Numbered from the stretch's first letter, positions 22,920 through 34,639 are shown. The stretch: DNA of 64,000 bases from Diadophis punctatus similis (GCA_023053685.1 JALIGW010000001.1:230194434-230258433); one strand, 5' to 3'. A program made the numbers and translations. The notes: generated from the letters alone by a model not told the origin.

Positions 22920-24500
22920 ATATTTCTTTCTCAGTACAACAGCCGTCCAGCTTGCTTCTTGCTAATAAAATGAATACAGTTTTGAAACACACACTTTTAG
23001 TGAGAATTATATTTTGGTAACAAGCATCCAACACACTTCTCTCCAGGCCATGACTATGACATTTCCTCCCATCTTCCAGGTGTACACGGTGAATAATCAG
23101 GCCTTGCCATAACTGGGCTTTTAGGCTGCTATAATGATCATAGTTATTTTGGGATATTTTGTTGAGGGCATTATGAATTTGTCTTGGTTCTCATTGGGAA
23201 CCTTTTTCAGATCAATCTTAGGAGGTCTTCTGTTTGTGGTTATTGTCTTTCTAAAGATGGAAGCCAGCACATGTTGTTATGCCTAGAATAAATAAACTAC
23301 ATATTTAAATAGATATGATTTTTGTGGGGGTTTATTGGTTTTGATTTTGTTTGTTTTCACATTCCAGTCAATGATAAAGCATTATGTCTGCTATGACTTG
23401 GACACTGATACAAAAAGACAGTTACATAAGGAGACAAATTCCTTGAGTGACGTATCACACTTGGCCAAATAAAGTACTCAATTCAAAAATAATAATGTAG
23501 AACTACATCTGCTAGTAAGTGGAAACTCCTGATGCCTCTGAAGTATATACTTATGCCTCTTTCCATTTTATCTCTTCGTTTTTTTCCCAGTCGGCTTGGT
23601 AACCATGAAAATATTCTCTTATAAGGGCACTTCCGCACATATGTTCTGTATCACTGACTTCATCCCCCAGTACTGCCACACAAACGTCTGTGTAAAAGCT
23701 GTGGCCTCTTTTGCCCTGGGTTAGTTTTTCCCGTGGAGGGAAGGAAAATATGCAAGCTGATCATTGCTGTGGGACCAGAAGAGCTCCTTTGTTTAGCAAG
23801 GAGTGACAGGGGAAAAAGCTAGAGTGGCATGGTGCTTTGGCTTCTGGATGGAGAGAGAAATCCCAGGAGGAGGTAGGATAAGGTGTGCGTTCCCATCGGC
23901 AGGAAAACTGCCTGACATGTTACTCTGGAGGAAGCACTGCAGCATTATTGTTAGAGTGTTTTCTCTGATGGAAAGCTAAGTTAATCAGCTTTGTTCTCAC
24001 TGACTTTACAGCATTATTGGGACTGTGTATGGAGAAGCCCCGAGACTGAGTGGACTCTTGAGAAAGTGAACGATTTTATAAATAAATCCTCCAGAAGTTA
24101 TTTATGTATATGATTCGGTCTCACTTGGCCAACTTTGCAGTTTGGGTGGATTGTAATAAATTCAAACTGTTTTGCCGTGGAAAATTCTTAACGAAGACTT
24201 AGCTTTGGACTACTATTGTGGGATTTTCCCTTGTTTAATAACTATACATGCCTTTTTGCATCTCGGTGACAATATTTATTATGTGCTAATTGCAGCAATT
24301 CACAGGATAGCTGATTTGTGTTATCATACAATTAAGCTATCATGTATAGTTCCTTCCCATTCTACATGCTGCAATAATTAATACTTTTTTGGATGCAGAA
24401 CTGATTACATAATACTTGGTCCACATGACACTAGCTGTAGAGGTGGAACTTTTGTACTAAGCCTGGTTGCCCGGTAGAAGCAAATGTTTTCTTGGTAACA
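22920..24500. other. AT-rich sequence; one orphan LINE-like tail
   Basis: Near 23448-23480, GTATCACACTTGGCCAAATAAAG resembles a 3' terminus seen in squamate LINE repeats, but no body is attached. No other feature is recognised. Confidence 0.35.
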
Positions 24501-24504
24501 TTCC

Positions 24505-24588
24505 TTCCTTCCTTCCTTCCTTCCTTCCTTCCTTCCTTCCTTCCTTCCTTCCTTCCTTCCTTCCTTCCTTCCTTCCTTCCTTCCTTCC
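24505..24588. repeat. (TTCC)n tetranucleotide array
   Basis: About 21 almost perfect TTCC units form a long polypyrimidine tract. The array is uninterrupted and so likely to be length-polymorphic. Confidence 0.95.
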
Positions 24589-24919
24589 TGACATGAGACG
24601 CAAGTGGACTATTGGGGGCACCTTTCAGTAGTGGCTTTGAAGCAGTTCAGGATTGTTTAATTCATGGAAATTGTTCTTCAAAATTGTTCTGTCGAACCAA
24701 ATCCATGAATAGCACTCACAGAGAAATCAGTGCATCAGACAGGGTTATGTTTCTTCTTCTAGTTGTGAATTAAGGATGAAATACAAAACATAACTGTTAT
24801 GCTGTGTTATATTCAAAAGAGCTCTCATTATTCCAAAGACCTTAACAGTCTTGATTGTGGAAGATAGTTCCCAAAGATTTTCCCTCCCAAACAAAAGAGT
24901 ATGTCTTCAAATATGTTGT

Positions 24920-25330
24920 ATCATGCACTCAGCTCTCACCTGTGGCTCCTAGCAGCTGTAGCATGCACAGCGGCCACACCCCAGGCAACAGCTTCGACAG
25001 GCTGGCCAAACCAGGTTGAGAGTAGCCGTTGGGTCATTGACCTTCGGTGAGATAGGGACTTGTCTATCCCGAGCATGTGAAGACAGATTCCGGTGGACTG
25101 AGCGGATGAAATCTACTAGAATAGGACAACGGTCATGAAGGCAGTCTGTGCAAGTGATGTGGTAAGCTAAGAGCACGGCAAGACACGAAAGACGCCCTGG
25201 TCAGCCACTGCGCCCAGCCCATCTCCAACTGTCTCGACTCTTGTCCTGCTATTTGGAGCAAGATGGAATCTGGGAAGAGAGAGTGAGGCTGACTATGTGC
25301 ACCTCTCCCTCACTTTAATCCAATTCACGC
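24920..25330. other. Unassigned CpG-bearing block
   Basis: The composition is clearly richer in GC and CpG than either flank. A minus-strand frame (24949-25176) contains DCLHDRCPILVDFIRSVHRN and a cysteine-rich end, WPACRSCCLGCGRCACYSC. The compositional break suggests a dispersed repeat or transferred segment, but I cannot name the family. No TSD or inverted ends were found. Confidence 0.35.
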
Positions 25331-25802
25331 GCAAGTCTTTACATCCCCCCCAATTCTCATAGATGTCAAGGTCCTCTTCGAACACGATGGACGAACATCA
25401 TCATGCAGGCAAAGAGACATAAAAATTTGCACCTTGATTTTACAGTAAATAAGACTTGGATGTGATACACAGCAATTGCTGGAATTCTTTGGTAATAGTC
25501 TCATGAGCTTTTCTACAGAATTTTTGTCCAAAGAAGACTGATGGAGTCGGCTTCGAGAGAAGCGGGTTAGATTCTGTTCAATGAATTTACCTAGATTTAT
25601 ATTGTCAGTTGCTTTTGAGAATCCAAACTGCTGCATATTCAAGATAAAAGCTGGGTTTACACAACACGGTTATTCTCAGTAAAATTGGATGACTTTGTTC
25701 CGCAGTTGCTTTATATCGTAAAAAAAAATGTACTGAGTTAAGATGTGGTTGGTTATTTTGTAGTTTTATGTGCTGTGTGAATTTAGTCCAAATGCTTTTC
25801 AA
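25325..25802 (-). pseudogene. Transposase-like or other ORF remnant, unidentified
   Basis: The minus-strand frame at 25325-25642 reads FGFSKATDNINLGKFIEQNL, then SVEKLMRLLPKNSS, then IYCKIKVQIFMSLCLHDDVR. An IYxKIKVxIF helix followed by a basic tail is reminiscent of the C-terminal end of some DNA transposases, but I cannot assign a superfamily. It abuts the CpG-bearing block at 24920-25330, and the two may belong to one element. Confidence 0.2.
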
Positions 25803-26369
25803 AATGCTCTAAAATGTGGGGTTTTGCCCTGAAACTAATGATTCATGATATTAGTACAGAAAGAATGTAATTTCCATCTTTTTTATTTACTTGTTTATTA
25901 TTAAAAATACTATGCTGATCATCAAAATAATTTTTTCCCAGGACAGCTCGGTACTTGTAAAACTGCAATCCTGAATGCATAGATTAGGAAGGAAATTACA
26001 GTGAACTTAACTGAATAAATATATTTAGAAATGAGCTGCCAGTTGTCCAGTTGTACACCTCAATATTCATACAAGGCTCAGTATGCCTTGAAGATAGATG
26101 TAATGTCTTATCAATACATGTTTATTTTATTATTGGATAAATCTGTGAGTCATTGGAGTCATCCTTTGAGAAAAAGGTAGTATAGTCTGATATGATTGTA
26201 ATGAACATTAAATTTTAGTCTGACCATATTTTTTTAAAACCCAGTTCTGGACAGTATCATGATAATTTAAAAAGAGTACATACAAAATAATTGTAGTGGC
26301 AAATGAACTTCAATAATTATCAGGTAAATAGAATGACCAGGTATGGGCAAAAATGCAGTAGGAGCGGGA

Positions 26370-26485
26370 GTGACTTCTGACTTCCTGCTGGTTTCCCCAT
26401 TGACTTTGTTTGCTTTTAGGAAGATACCAGGGAATGTTGGAAATCATGATCATGTGACCACAATACTGCAAGGGCCACAACTCTG
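26370..26485 (-). mobile_element. Fragment of a Tigger-like MITE
   Basis: GGTTTCCCCATTGACTTTGT and AAATCATGATCATGTGACC match, in reverse orientation, the subterminal part of the MITE copies at 1551 and 35207. Both ends are lost. Confidence 0.5.
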
Positions 26486-26899
26486 AGAATTGGTCTGAAC
26501 ATCATGGAAATTCCAATTCCACAGAAGTAATGGGTCCGGGATTTTTTTACTCATTCTTTAAGTTCTTTAAGGGATTTTAGGTACCAGTCTCTCAATTCTG
26601 TTTCTTAGATTTTTTTTTCTGCACAGATTAATTCACTGGATTGTGGAATGTACATAACTTTAAAGATGTAAAACAGGGCAATTCCATTTTCTTAATAATT
26701 ATTTTAAAAAATCCTGATCTAGAAGTTTATTGTTTCTTCAGTTTTGTTTCCTGCATTTATATCCAACCTGTCTCCCAGAAATACATAGCATTCCTCTTCA
26801 CATGTTTCCAAACAACAAAATCCCTCTGAGATTGATTGGGCTAAGAGAGAATGACTGGCCTAAAGTTACCCTTTTAATTTCCATGGCTGAAGGTAGATT

Positions 26900-26901
<2 letters not shown>

Positions 26902-26930
<29 letters not shown>

Positions 26931-26990
26931 CATTTATTTATTTGTTATATTTTATTATTATTTTTATTTTTTATTTATTAATAAATTTGT
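26902..26990. repeat. (ATTATC)n and AT-rich simple repeat
   Basis: Five to six ATTATC units are followed by TTATTATTTTTATTT-type sequence. On the minus strand this forms the tail of the LINE fragment at 26991-27445. Confidence 0.85.
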
Positions 26991-27445
26991 CAAACATGTA
27001 CAAGATAACAAGTATAGGTATGAACATAAACATGAACAAAGGAAGTAAATACAGATAAATGGGGACAGTAAGACAGGGACATGCTGGTGCATTTATGCAT
27101 GCCCCCTTTTACGGACCTCTTAAGAATGGGGTGAGGTCCACGGTAGACAGTTTGAGATTGAAGCTGTGAGGATTTGAGGCTGTAACAATGGAGACAGGTA
27201 GAGCATTCCAGGCGTTGACCACTCTGTTGCTGAAGTCGTATTTTCTGCAATCGAGTTTGAAGAGGTTTACCTTGAGTTTGTATTGATTGTTTGCCCGTGT
27301 ATTATTGTAGTTGAAGCTGAAGAAGTCGTTGACAGGGAAGATGTTGTCGCAGACAATTTTGTGTATTATGCTTAGATCGGATCGCAGGCGGCGCAGTTCC
27401 AGATTGACCAAGCCCAAAATTTCAAGCCTGGTGGCATAAGAATTC
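26991..27445 (-). mobile_element. LINE 3' end of the CR1/L2/Rex1 group
   Basis: The minus strand encodes LVNLELRRLRSDLSIIHKIV, then FKLDCRKYDFSNRVVNAWNA and LPVSIVTASNPHSF. This is the conserved C-terminal block (LExRRLRxDLxxxxKI ... RKxxFSNRVVNxWNxLP) of jockey-superfamily LINEs. It ends in CTTGTACATGTTTGACAAAT and an AT-rich tail. A second copy with the same end is at 55505-55830. It is 5' truncated. Confidence 0.75.
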
Positions 27446-29725
27446 TATTGTGAGTAGAGGAGTGGAGTACTCTTCTCATGAACTTGGTAACATCCAGCAT
27501 CATAATAATTTCATCACTCCAAACTTGGATAGTTATCTTCTCCATGTTTGGAGATGTCAAACCTTCATTGCTCTGCTCAGCGTAGGGTGCAGCCTAAAAA
27601 AAGATAATAGCAAACCACTTCCATACGGTTGCAAATAAACTATGCAAGTGATTTAAGGGAAGCATTGACTTTTTACTTTTAACTGCATTGGCACTGGAAC
27701 ATATCTTTGGTTGAACAAAATGTTGCTTCTGTAAGAATATGTAAGAACATTTTATTTGACCCTTCTTTGCCCTTTCTCAGACTGAAATATACAGGCTTCT
27801 GTAAAACTGGTTGTGATCTACCAGTTAGTGAACTGTGGGTAGATGCTGGTATTGTAAGATGTTTTCACAGTCTTGCAATATGAACTGCCTGACTTGTGAC
27901 TTAAAACATCATGCTTTTCTGAGCAGTTCTATAAACTACCCTTTTCACGCATAGGGAAAACAAATCATATATTTTTATTCATAGTGGCTTGCTTTTTAAT
28001 TGCTTTTTAAAAAACAACATTTTGATGGCACTTGGTTTTTTTTCTTACCAGGTTTACACATTCTATTTAAAATATACACATTGCAATGAAAAACCTAGCT
28101 ATTGTAAAAAAAAAAAAAAACAACCCCCACATGTTTAAGTAGTATATAAGCCAGTGCTTTGGATTTGGGAAGCAGGTTCCGCTGGTAATTTGGTTTTTTT
28201 TTTTTAAATGCTAGCTTTCAAGCTTAACAAATTGTACAGTATTGTCAGAGGAAACTTGAAAAGTATATATACCCAGATAAAAATTAAAAGTCAGGGAGGT
28301 AAACCTAAACAGTTTAAACCACCAGGGGGGGAAATCACAGGTAGTACACAAAAGCACTGAGCCTTTGAAGGGTAGCCACATTTAGTCAAATCTTATGGGC
28401 ATGAAAATCATTCTTTAATCATCTTTAGACAAAGTTGGAATTCAGGATGAAACTGAACCCAGTATTATGAGAACAAGACTATGGTGACATAGGACTTGAT
28501 TGTACCACTGTGTCTTGCCACAGCATTGTTTACTATCTGGTTACAAGCAGAGGTAAGGCTAAGGTGATATACGATGTCCATATCTCTGCAATCAGGAGTG
28601 TATAAGATGAGACCCTTCCTTTCTTTGAAATGGTGGCATTCTTTTCTCCAGCTTTCTATCTGCTTGCTTTAGGCTTGTAAAGGGAGATAATTTTCCAGTA
28701 GATGGAGATTGCTTCTCCTTCCCCAGGATTTGCTTAGGGTCAGTAACAACTTCTGCAAGAACGATTTATTGACTTCTCCTCTCTGGCCAGAATTGAAACT
28801 GTCACCATCGGGCCCTGTAATCCCAAGACAGGAGCATTGCCTTCTCAATCAATTGGAGGGAAAGGCTGCTTTGGTTACAGAGCAATTAACAAGCTTATTT
28901 CATGGTGGATGATTGGGGGCAGGGTGGTGGAAGGAGGGCGGGAAGGAAGAACAAAGTCAATTGCTGAACTAAATGAGTTTCTTCCATCTCCGCTTTGCTT
29001 TTTTCATAATGGATGAAAAAAGTGCTTTGCATTTTTCCTGCGTGTAACGAAGCATGAACGATGAGAGGCTTGACTGTATGTATTTTTGGACCTATGATTA
29101 AGAAAGGTAAAGATTTCCATGCTGAAAGGTTGTTCACAAATATTGCTTTAGCTGCATTTGGCTTAGCTGACGTACTCCTACAGTGCTTCGTTAGTGTAGG
29201 CTGATCTCTTTTTAGCTGCTTCCAAATGGAAATTCTCTCAGTGGAAATCTCTTGTCAGTATTGAAGTGTATTCTTTGCCAAGCCATTATAATGAGCTCCG
29301 TTTGTTTTGTTTCGGTTCTGATCTTATAATTCTAGAACTAACCTTTTAGATTAAATTGGTAGTTTGAGTATGGCGTTACACTCAGCAAATGGTTTTGGGC
29401 CCCCTCATGACGCTTTGAATTGTAATATAATAAGCATTGCTATATGTTATAATGGTCTGACGTAAATGTCATTCTGTGTTACAATCAGTGTCCAAAAATT
29501 TAGTGGATGCTGACATTTTCAACTCAGGCTGCTTTTATAGAAACAAGAATATATCTCTGACATGTGGAAATGAGTCATGACAGTCACGTTTAGGTGAGTG
29601 TCAACATATATACTTCTTTCCCTTAGCGTTCAAAATGGTAAAGATCAGGGCTTACATTCAGAGAGAGACCAGTTGAATGTGGCTATAGGTGACTTTATTC
29701 CTTCTCTCTCTGATACTCCTGAGAA
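27446..29725. other. AT-rich sequence, no gene recognised
   Basis: The region contains poly(A) near 28109-28122 and poly(T) near 28194-28206. The frame at 28895-29137 (minus) has no recognisable motif. Confidence 0.4.
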
Positions 29726-29737
29726 ATCTGTATAGAT

Positions 29738-29873
29738 CAGTGTTTCCCAACCTTGGCAACTTGAAGATATCTGGACTTCAACTCCCAGAATTCCCCAGCC
29801 AGCATTCGCTGGCTGGGGAATTCTGGGAGTTGAAGTCCAGATATCTTCAAGTTGCCAAGGTTGGGAAACACTG
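29738..29873. mobile_element. Complete palindromic hAT-type MITE
   Basis: This is a near-perfect 136-bp palindrome from CAGTGTTTCCCAACCTTGG to its mirror CCAAGGTTGGGAAACACTG, with the centre at CAGCATTCGCTGG. The TSD GTATAGAT is perfect at 29730-29737 and 29874-29881. It can fold into a single hairpin with almost no loop. Confidence 0.92.
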
Positions 29874-29881
29874 GTATAGAT

Positions 29882-30455
29882 CAATGCAAAGTTTGGCAGG
29901 CTTGTTTAAGAGGATATCTGTCAAAATCCATGCAGCTAGGAAACTCAAAGGAACAAGAACTCCACAGATTAAAAAAAAAATACCCTTCATGTCATGGTGA
30001 GGAAATTACAGGATCTTGGAAACCATACGAGGAATTTCCCAGCCTCCCGTATGTTGAATTAGTTAACCTGGAATCTTTGAATACATGGAATTCTTATTTA
30101 GCAACTGCCTTGGATATCAACTGTTTGCAAATACAATGCTACTAAATGGTAATAAAAAACACTTTCTGACCAATGCATACATTTATGACAACAAAAGCCT
30201 TCAGTGTGAAACTGATTAAAGTCTGGTCAGTTTCAGGCAGCAGCTGCAAACTAATGGGGAGGGGTTCTAATCAATTAAGGTCAGAGACCTGTGCTAGTTA
30301 ACCTGCTGTTAACCACTTTTTAGGGACATGCACTGTGCTGTGAAGAAAAGCAGCTCAGGAGGGGATAGCTTGTTTAAGCAATCTCTTTGCCCTGCAACAG
30401 GGCAAAAAGGGGATTAAAAGTGGGTTAGACACTGGACACTGAAACAGCTTTATCT
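29882..30455. other. Sequence without recognised feature
   Basis: Overlapping plus-strand frames at 29689-30145 run out of the palindromic MITE and have no family motif. Confidence 0.4.
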
Positions 30456-30456
30456 A

Positions 30457-30459
30457 AAT

Positions 30460-30498
<39 letters not shown>

Positions 30499-30511
30499 TT
30501 CATTTATTCAT

Positions 30512-30578
<67 letters not shown>

Positions 30579-30580
30579 TT
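30457..30580. repeat. (ATTT)n array
   Basis: About 30 units with a few ATTC variants form the expanded tail of the adjoining minus-strand SINE. Confidence 0.95.
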
Positions 30581-30582
30581 AT

Positions 30583-30814
30583 TTGTGAGACTTATATACC
30601 ATCTCATAGTGCAAGCACTCTCTAAGCGGTTTACACCATTAAGCAATGCATGTTTATATTGCTCCCAACAATCTGGGTCCTCATTTTACCGACCTCGGAA
30701 GGATGGAAGGCTGAGTCAACCCTGAGCCCGTAAGATTTGAACCGCTGAACTGCTGATCACAGTCAGCTAAAGTAGCCTGCAGTACTGCACTCTAACTGCT
30801 GTGCCACCTCGGCT
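30583..30814 (-). mobile_element. tRNA-derived Sauria-type SINE with AAAT tail
   Basis: It has the same body as the SINE at 10439-10670: a head AGCCGAGGTGGCACAGCAG, B-box-like GGTTCAAATCTTACGGGC, GACTCAGCCTTCCATCC, and ends GAGATGGTATATAAGTCTCAC into (AAAT)n. It is about 10 percent diverged by eye from the copy at 10.4 kb. Confidence 0.85.
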
Positions 30815-33100
30815 GAGGTGATAAATGAGATGATATCAATCAGCAATCTTCACAGCTCTCTCTCTCACTTTTCTCTTTGTCACGGTGTGATACATTGTCA
30901 GTTGTATGTATATGCAGGGAGCTGCATCCCTATCTATTATAATGGTACATTCCAGAACACGTGATATAATATTCTTGTACGCATGTGTGCATTCCTAATA
31001 CTCCATTATTCTTCTTGACTTGTCTTTGACCGGGAGCGGTCGCATTTTATAGCAGAAATGTAATCAATCAGATTTTATTGTTTTTGTACCGAAATTAATA
31101 TTTTCAATTAGACTTTTAAACTTCGGCTTTATTTCTAAATGTCTGAATTCCGAGAGAAAGATCAACATCACCTCTATGGAGATTTATTCTTCATTCTTAA
31201 CACTCTTGCATGTATATTCTCAGCCCCATGGCTCGCTTAGCAATGATTTTGCCAAAACCAATTGCAGTTGCTAAACAAGGACCTTTTTTTCTAGATTTCT
31301 CCCTCTATGCCCCCCCCCCCGCAAATTAGGACTTAATTGTCATTTATGAGGAAAATGTTGTTTGTCCATTCCTTTCATTTATAATTTTTTAGTAGTGATG
31401 TGTTATTTCCAATGGGGCTTATCCACTGATGGAATAGCATGTTATCATCAAACAGATGGTGCTTATGTCCTCCAGATCTGTGCAGAAGGTTTAGAGGACT
31501 TTCCAAAACAGATTTGTAGGATGTGCCTGAAGGAGAAGGAAAAATAATAATCCCAGTCTTCAAAACTTTATTCTGGAAAGTATCAGAAGCAAAATTAGTT
31601 GGAAGTGGTGCCATGCACTTTAATATTTAATATTGATTTAGTATCTGCTTATGGAGAATATTCTTCCTCAACCTGAAACGAAGCAAACAGTAAAATTGGC
31701 TAAAATCTTGACTGCAATTCCACTAAAATTGCTCCCTCCAGTTGGTGTCAATGACTTCAGTGTCCATGTGCACCACAAGACTATGCATAGACAAAATGAC
31801 CGGTGCTTACATATTTTCCAAAATTTGTGTTTCTGAGACAACAGTTGATTGGGCTGATTTAACATCAGATGGCTGCTTAATAACTTAACTAGAGCAATCA
31901 GATCTGGCCTGCAATAATGCAGGCCACCGTTAGATGGCAGCAGAGAGCTCTTCTGCCATCTACTGGTTGTCACCCACTTTGCAGACAGGATGTGGTAGCT
32001 CTAATTTAACTTGGATTATCAAACCGCACCTTGTTAAATAGATTTAATTTCTTTTGAGAGAGAACATATATGTATCATAGAAATTCTATATCACATTTAA
32101 CTTGGAGTTAACTTGGGAATACTTTTTGTAATTGGTTTGTGTAATAGCTTAGAATAGAGGCAGTTCCACAACAGGGAAGGCAACCTGTTATAATCTCTGC
32201 TCAGATCTTACACAGTTGAGGAAGAAAGGAAATACTGAAGTCTCACTACCGTGTTTCCTTTCAAACAAAGTACTTAGTTTTGTCACTGCATTATCATATA
32301 ACTACATCTTTGAGATATGTAGAAGTGAACTTGTTTTTCTGTTTAAGGAAGTTCTGATTCAGTCAAAATCCTGTTGTTTAACCCTTCCACTTCAGTCAGC
32401 ATGTAGCTGTGTTGTAGGTCAAATTGTAACTCAGTGTATAACTGAGTTCCTATTAGAAAACATCAATTTATTCTTCATTGATTAAGCTCGCAATAAGCAT
32501 AATATTAATTGTAAAATGTAAAAAGCCTGGCATATAAATTAGAACATGGAGTAAAAAATCATTTGCCTTGTTGAAGTGCCAAATTGTTATTGAATTGAAT
32601 CACAGTATTGAATTGTGCTAATTTAAGAATATTGAGCTGAGGCATAAAAGAAAGCTAATAAAAAAGTCAAAATCAACCAGGGTAATTCAAATTAGAATTG
32701 AGAGCCCAGTTTAACTCAGGTTCTCTATTGGGAGATGTACTTTTGTGTATCAAGGCAAATGATGGTTTTACAAGCCAGGAAGTTTAGAAACCATTTGCAC
32801 CTTTTTCTTCTTAACAAGTAAGGCGTATCTAAAGCAGAAGTGGACCAAACTGTAAAGCCTAGTCTTATTCCAAGGTATTTTTCTCAAGTTTTCACCCTTT
32901 GCTTGTGACTTATAATCAATTTTTCAGCCATCTGTTTCAGACAGGGTAGAATAGGCAAATAGGATTACAAGGAAGGAGGTTCAGGTTAAATGTCCGGAGG
33001 AAATTCCTAGACTGCATGAGTAGATAATCTGTGAAACGGATTACCATGGAATGTGTGGGTTCTCCTTCACTTCCAGTAGCAGGATGGTCATCTGTCAGAA
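30815..33100. other. AT-rich sequence, no gene recognised
   Basis: There is a C run near 31310-31320. Frames such as 31651-31836 and 31668-31973 overlap on opposite strands and have no motif. Confidence 0.4.
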
Positions 33101-33111
33101 GTAGTCTAGTG

Positions 33112-33247
33112 CAGGGGTCTCCAACCTTAGCAACTTTATGACTTGTGGACTTCAACTCCCAGAATTCCTCAGCCAGTATGTGCTCGCTGAGGAATTCTGA
33201 GACTTGAAGTTCACAAGTCGTAAAGTTGCCAAGGTTGGAGAGCCCTG
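33112..33247. mobile_element. Palindromic hAT-type MITE, first of a tandem pair
   Basis: The ends CAGGGGTCTCCAACCTTAG and CCAAGGTTGGAGAGCCCTG are mirrored, with GGAATTC arms inside. The TSD GTCTAGTG is perfect at 33104-33111 and 33248-33255. The right TSD directly abuts a second MITE. Confidence 0.9.
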
Positions 33248-33255
33248 GTCTAGTG

Positions 33256-33390
33256 CAGTGTTTCTCAACCTCTCAAACTTTAAGATATGTGGGCTTCAAC
33301 TCCCAGAATTTTCTATTCAGCATGCTGCCTAGGGGATTCAGGGAATGGCAGTCCACATATTTTTAGACTTGCCAAGGTTCAGAAACACTG
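33256..33390. mobile_element. Palindromic hAT-type MITE, second of the pair
   Basis: It starts CAGTGTTTCTCAACCTCTC and ends GGTTCAGAAACACTG. Its left flank is the right TSD of the previous element (GTCTAGTG) and its right flank is TACTTGTG, a 5-of-8 match. The arms are more diverged than in the first MITE, so this copy may be older and the first may have landed in its flank. Confidence 0.8.
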
Positions 33391-33965
33391 TACTTGTGGA
33401 TCCTACATTGAGCAGGGACATAGACTAGGTGACTTCTAGTGCAATACACATTTGTGAGAAATAAAGCTTCTCTTTGAATCTAGTTTGCAAAGTAACAAAG
33501 TTATTTACCGTATATACTCGAGTATAAGCCGAGTTTTTCAGCCCACTTTTTGGGCTGAAAAAAGCCGCCTCGGCTTATACTCGAGTCACTGAAAAAAAGG
33601 GAAGGCGGGAGGCGAGGAAAGGAGGCGGGGCTGCAGAGCTTCAGCGTCGGAGGTCTGGGCTGTTGCAGCGATGGAGCCTCCCCTTCGGCTCCCACCGCTT
33701 TTCGGCTCTGCCGCCGCTGCTGCTGCCTCCTCTCCTCGGTGAAATCTTTCTGCTGACGTTAGTACATTATCTTATTGCTCTCAAAAGATCAGCGAGGTTT
33801 ACTGAGCGCAGCTGTTACAGCTCCTTTCCACCTCCCCCCAAGACGCGTTTTATCCCTCAAATTCAGGCGCCAGTAAGCCTCAAGCCAGCCATTGGCTTGG
33901 TTTAGTTTTTAAGTGCAAACCCGTCCCATTTATAAGCGCTTAATCAGATGCTGGGGGACTCATAA

Positions 33966-34500
33966 CGCTCATGCGTTAGCCTAGGACGCCGGAGAAAGAG
34001 GCTGGGATGGTTGGGATTTGTCCCACACAAGCCCGAGACAAACCACGCCGCGCCCCGCGAGGCCCATGCGCCTCAGCGGAGAAAGCGCTCGTGCGTTAGC
34101 CTAGGACGCCGGAGAAAGAGGCTGGGATGGTTGGGATTTGTCCCACACAAGCCCGAGACAAACCACGCCGCGCCCCGCGAGGCCCATGCGCCTCAGCGGA
34201 GAAAGCGCTCGTGCGTTAGCCTAGGACGCTGGAGAAAGAGGCTGGGATGGTTGGGATTTTCCCGCGCTTTGCTAAAACTCCCTGCAACGATGGCTTTTCT
34301 TTTTTAAAAAGTCCGCTTTCTCCGCTGAGGCACATGGGCCTCGCGGGGCGCGGCGTGGTTTGTCTCGGGCTTGTGTGGGACAAATCCCAACCATCCCAGC
34401 CGCTTTCTCCGGCGTCCTCAACACGCGAGCGCTTTTCTCCGCTGAGGCGCGTGCGCCTCGCGGGGCGCGGCGTGGTTTGTCTCGGGCTTGCATGGAGCGA
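33966..34500. repeat. Head-to-head array of 120-bp GC-rich units
   Basis: Units containing GCGTTAGCCTAGGACGCCGG, GGGATGGTTGGGATTTGTCC and CAAACCACGCCGCGCCCCGC start at about 33966, 34086 and 34206. This is an exact 120-bp period with almost identical sequence, and the third unit is cut at 34258. After a spacer of about 50 bp the same unit runs in the reverse orientation from 34312 to 34500 (about 1.5 units). The long frames on both strands here are repeat artefacts. GC and CpG content is far above the surroundings. Confidence 0.9.
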
Positions 34501-34577
34501 TTGCTGCCGCGCAAGCAGCACGAGCTAAGCAAGGGGTGAAGGCTGGGAAATGGCATGGAGGGCCCGGCTTTTCCCTG

Positions 34578-34639
34578 GATAAAAGACAGCGGCCCTACAG
34601 AGAGCCTGCCGGCTGCAGGACAACGGCCTGCAGGTGAGT
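34578..34639 (+). promoter_or_regulatory. Promoter-like stretch with splice donor
   Basis: A TATA-like GATAAAAG at 34578-34585 lies in GC-rich, CpG-bearing sequence. About 50 bp downstream, CAG|GTGAGT at 34631-34639 is a consensus 5' splice donor. This could mark a core promoter with a very short non-coding first exon. No downstream exon was found and the whole stretch lies inside a transposable element, so it may be only transposon sequence. Confidence 0.2.
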
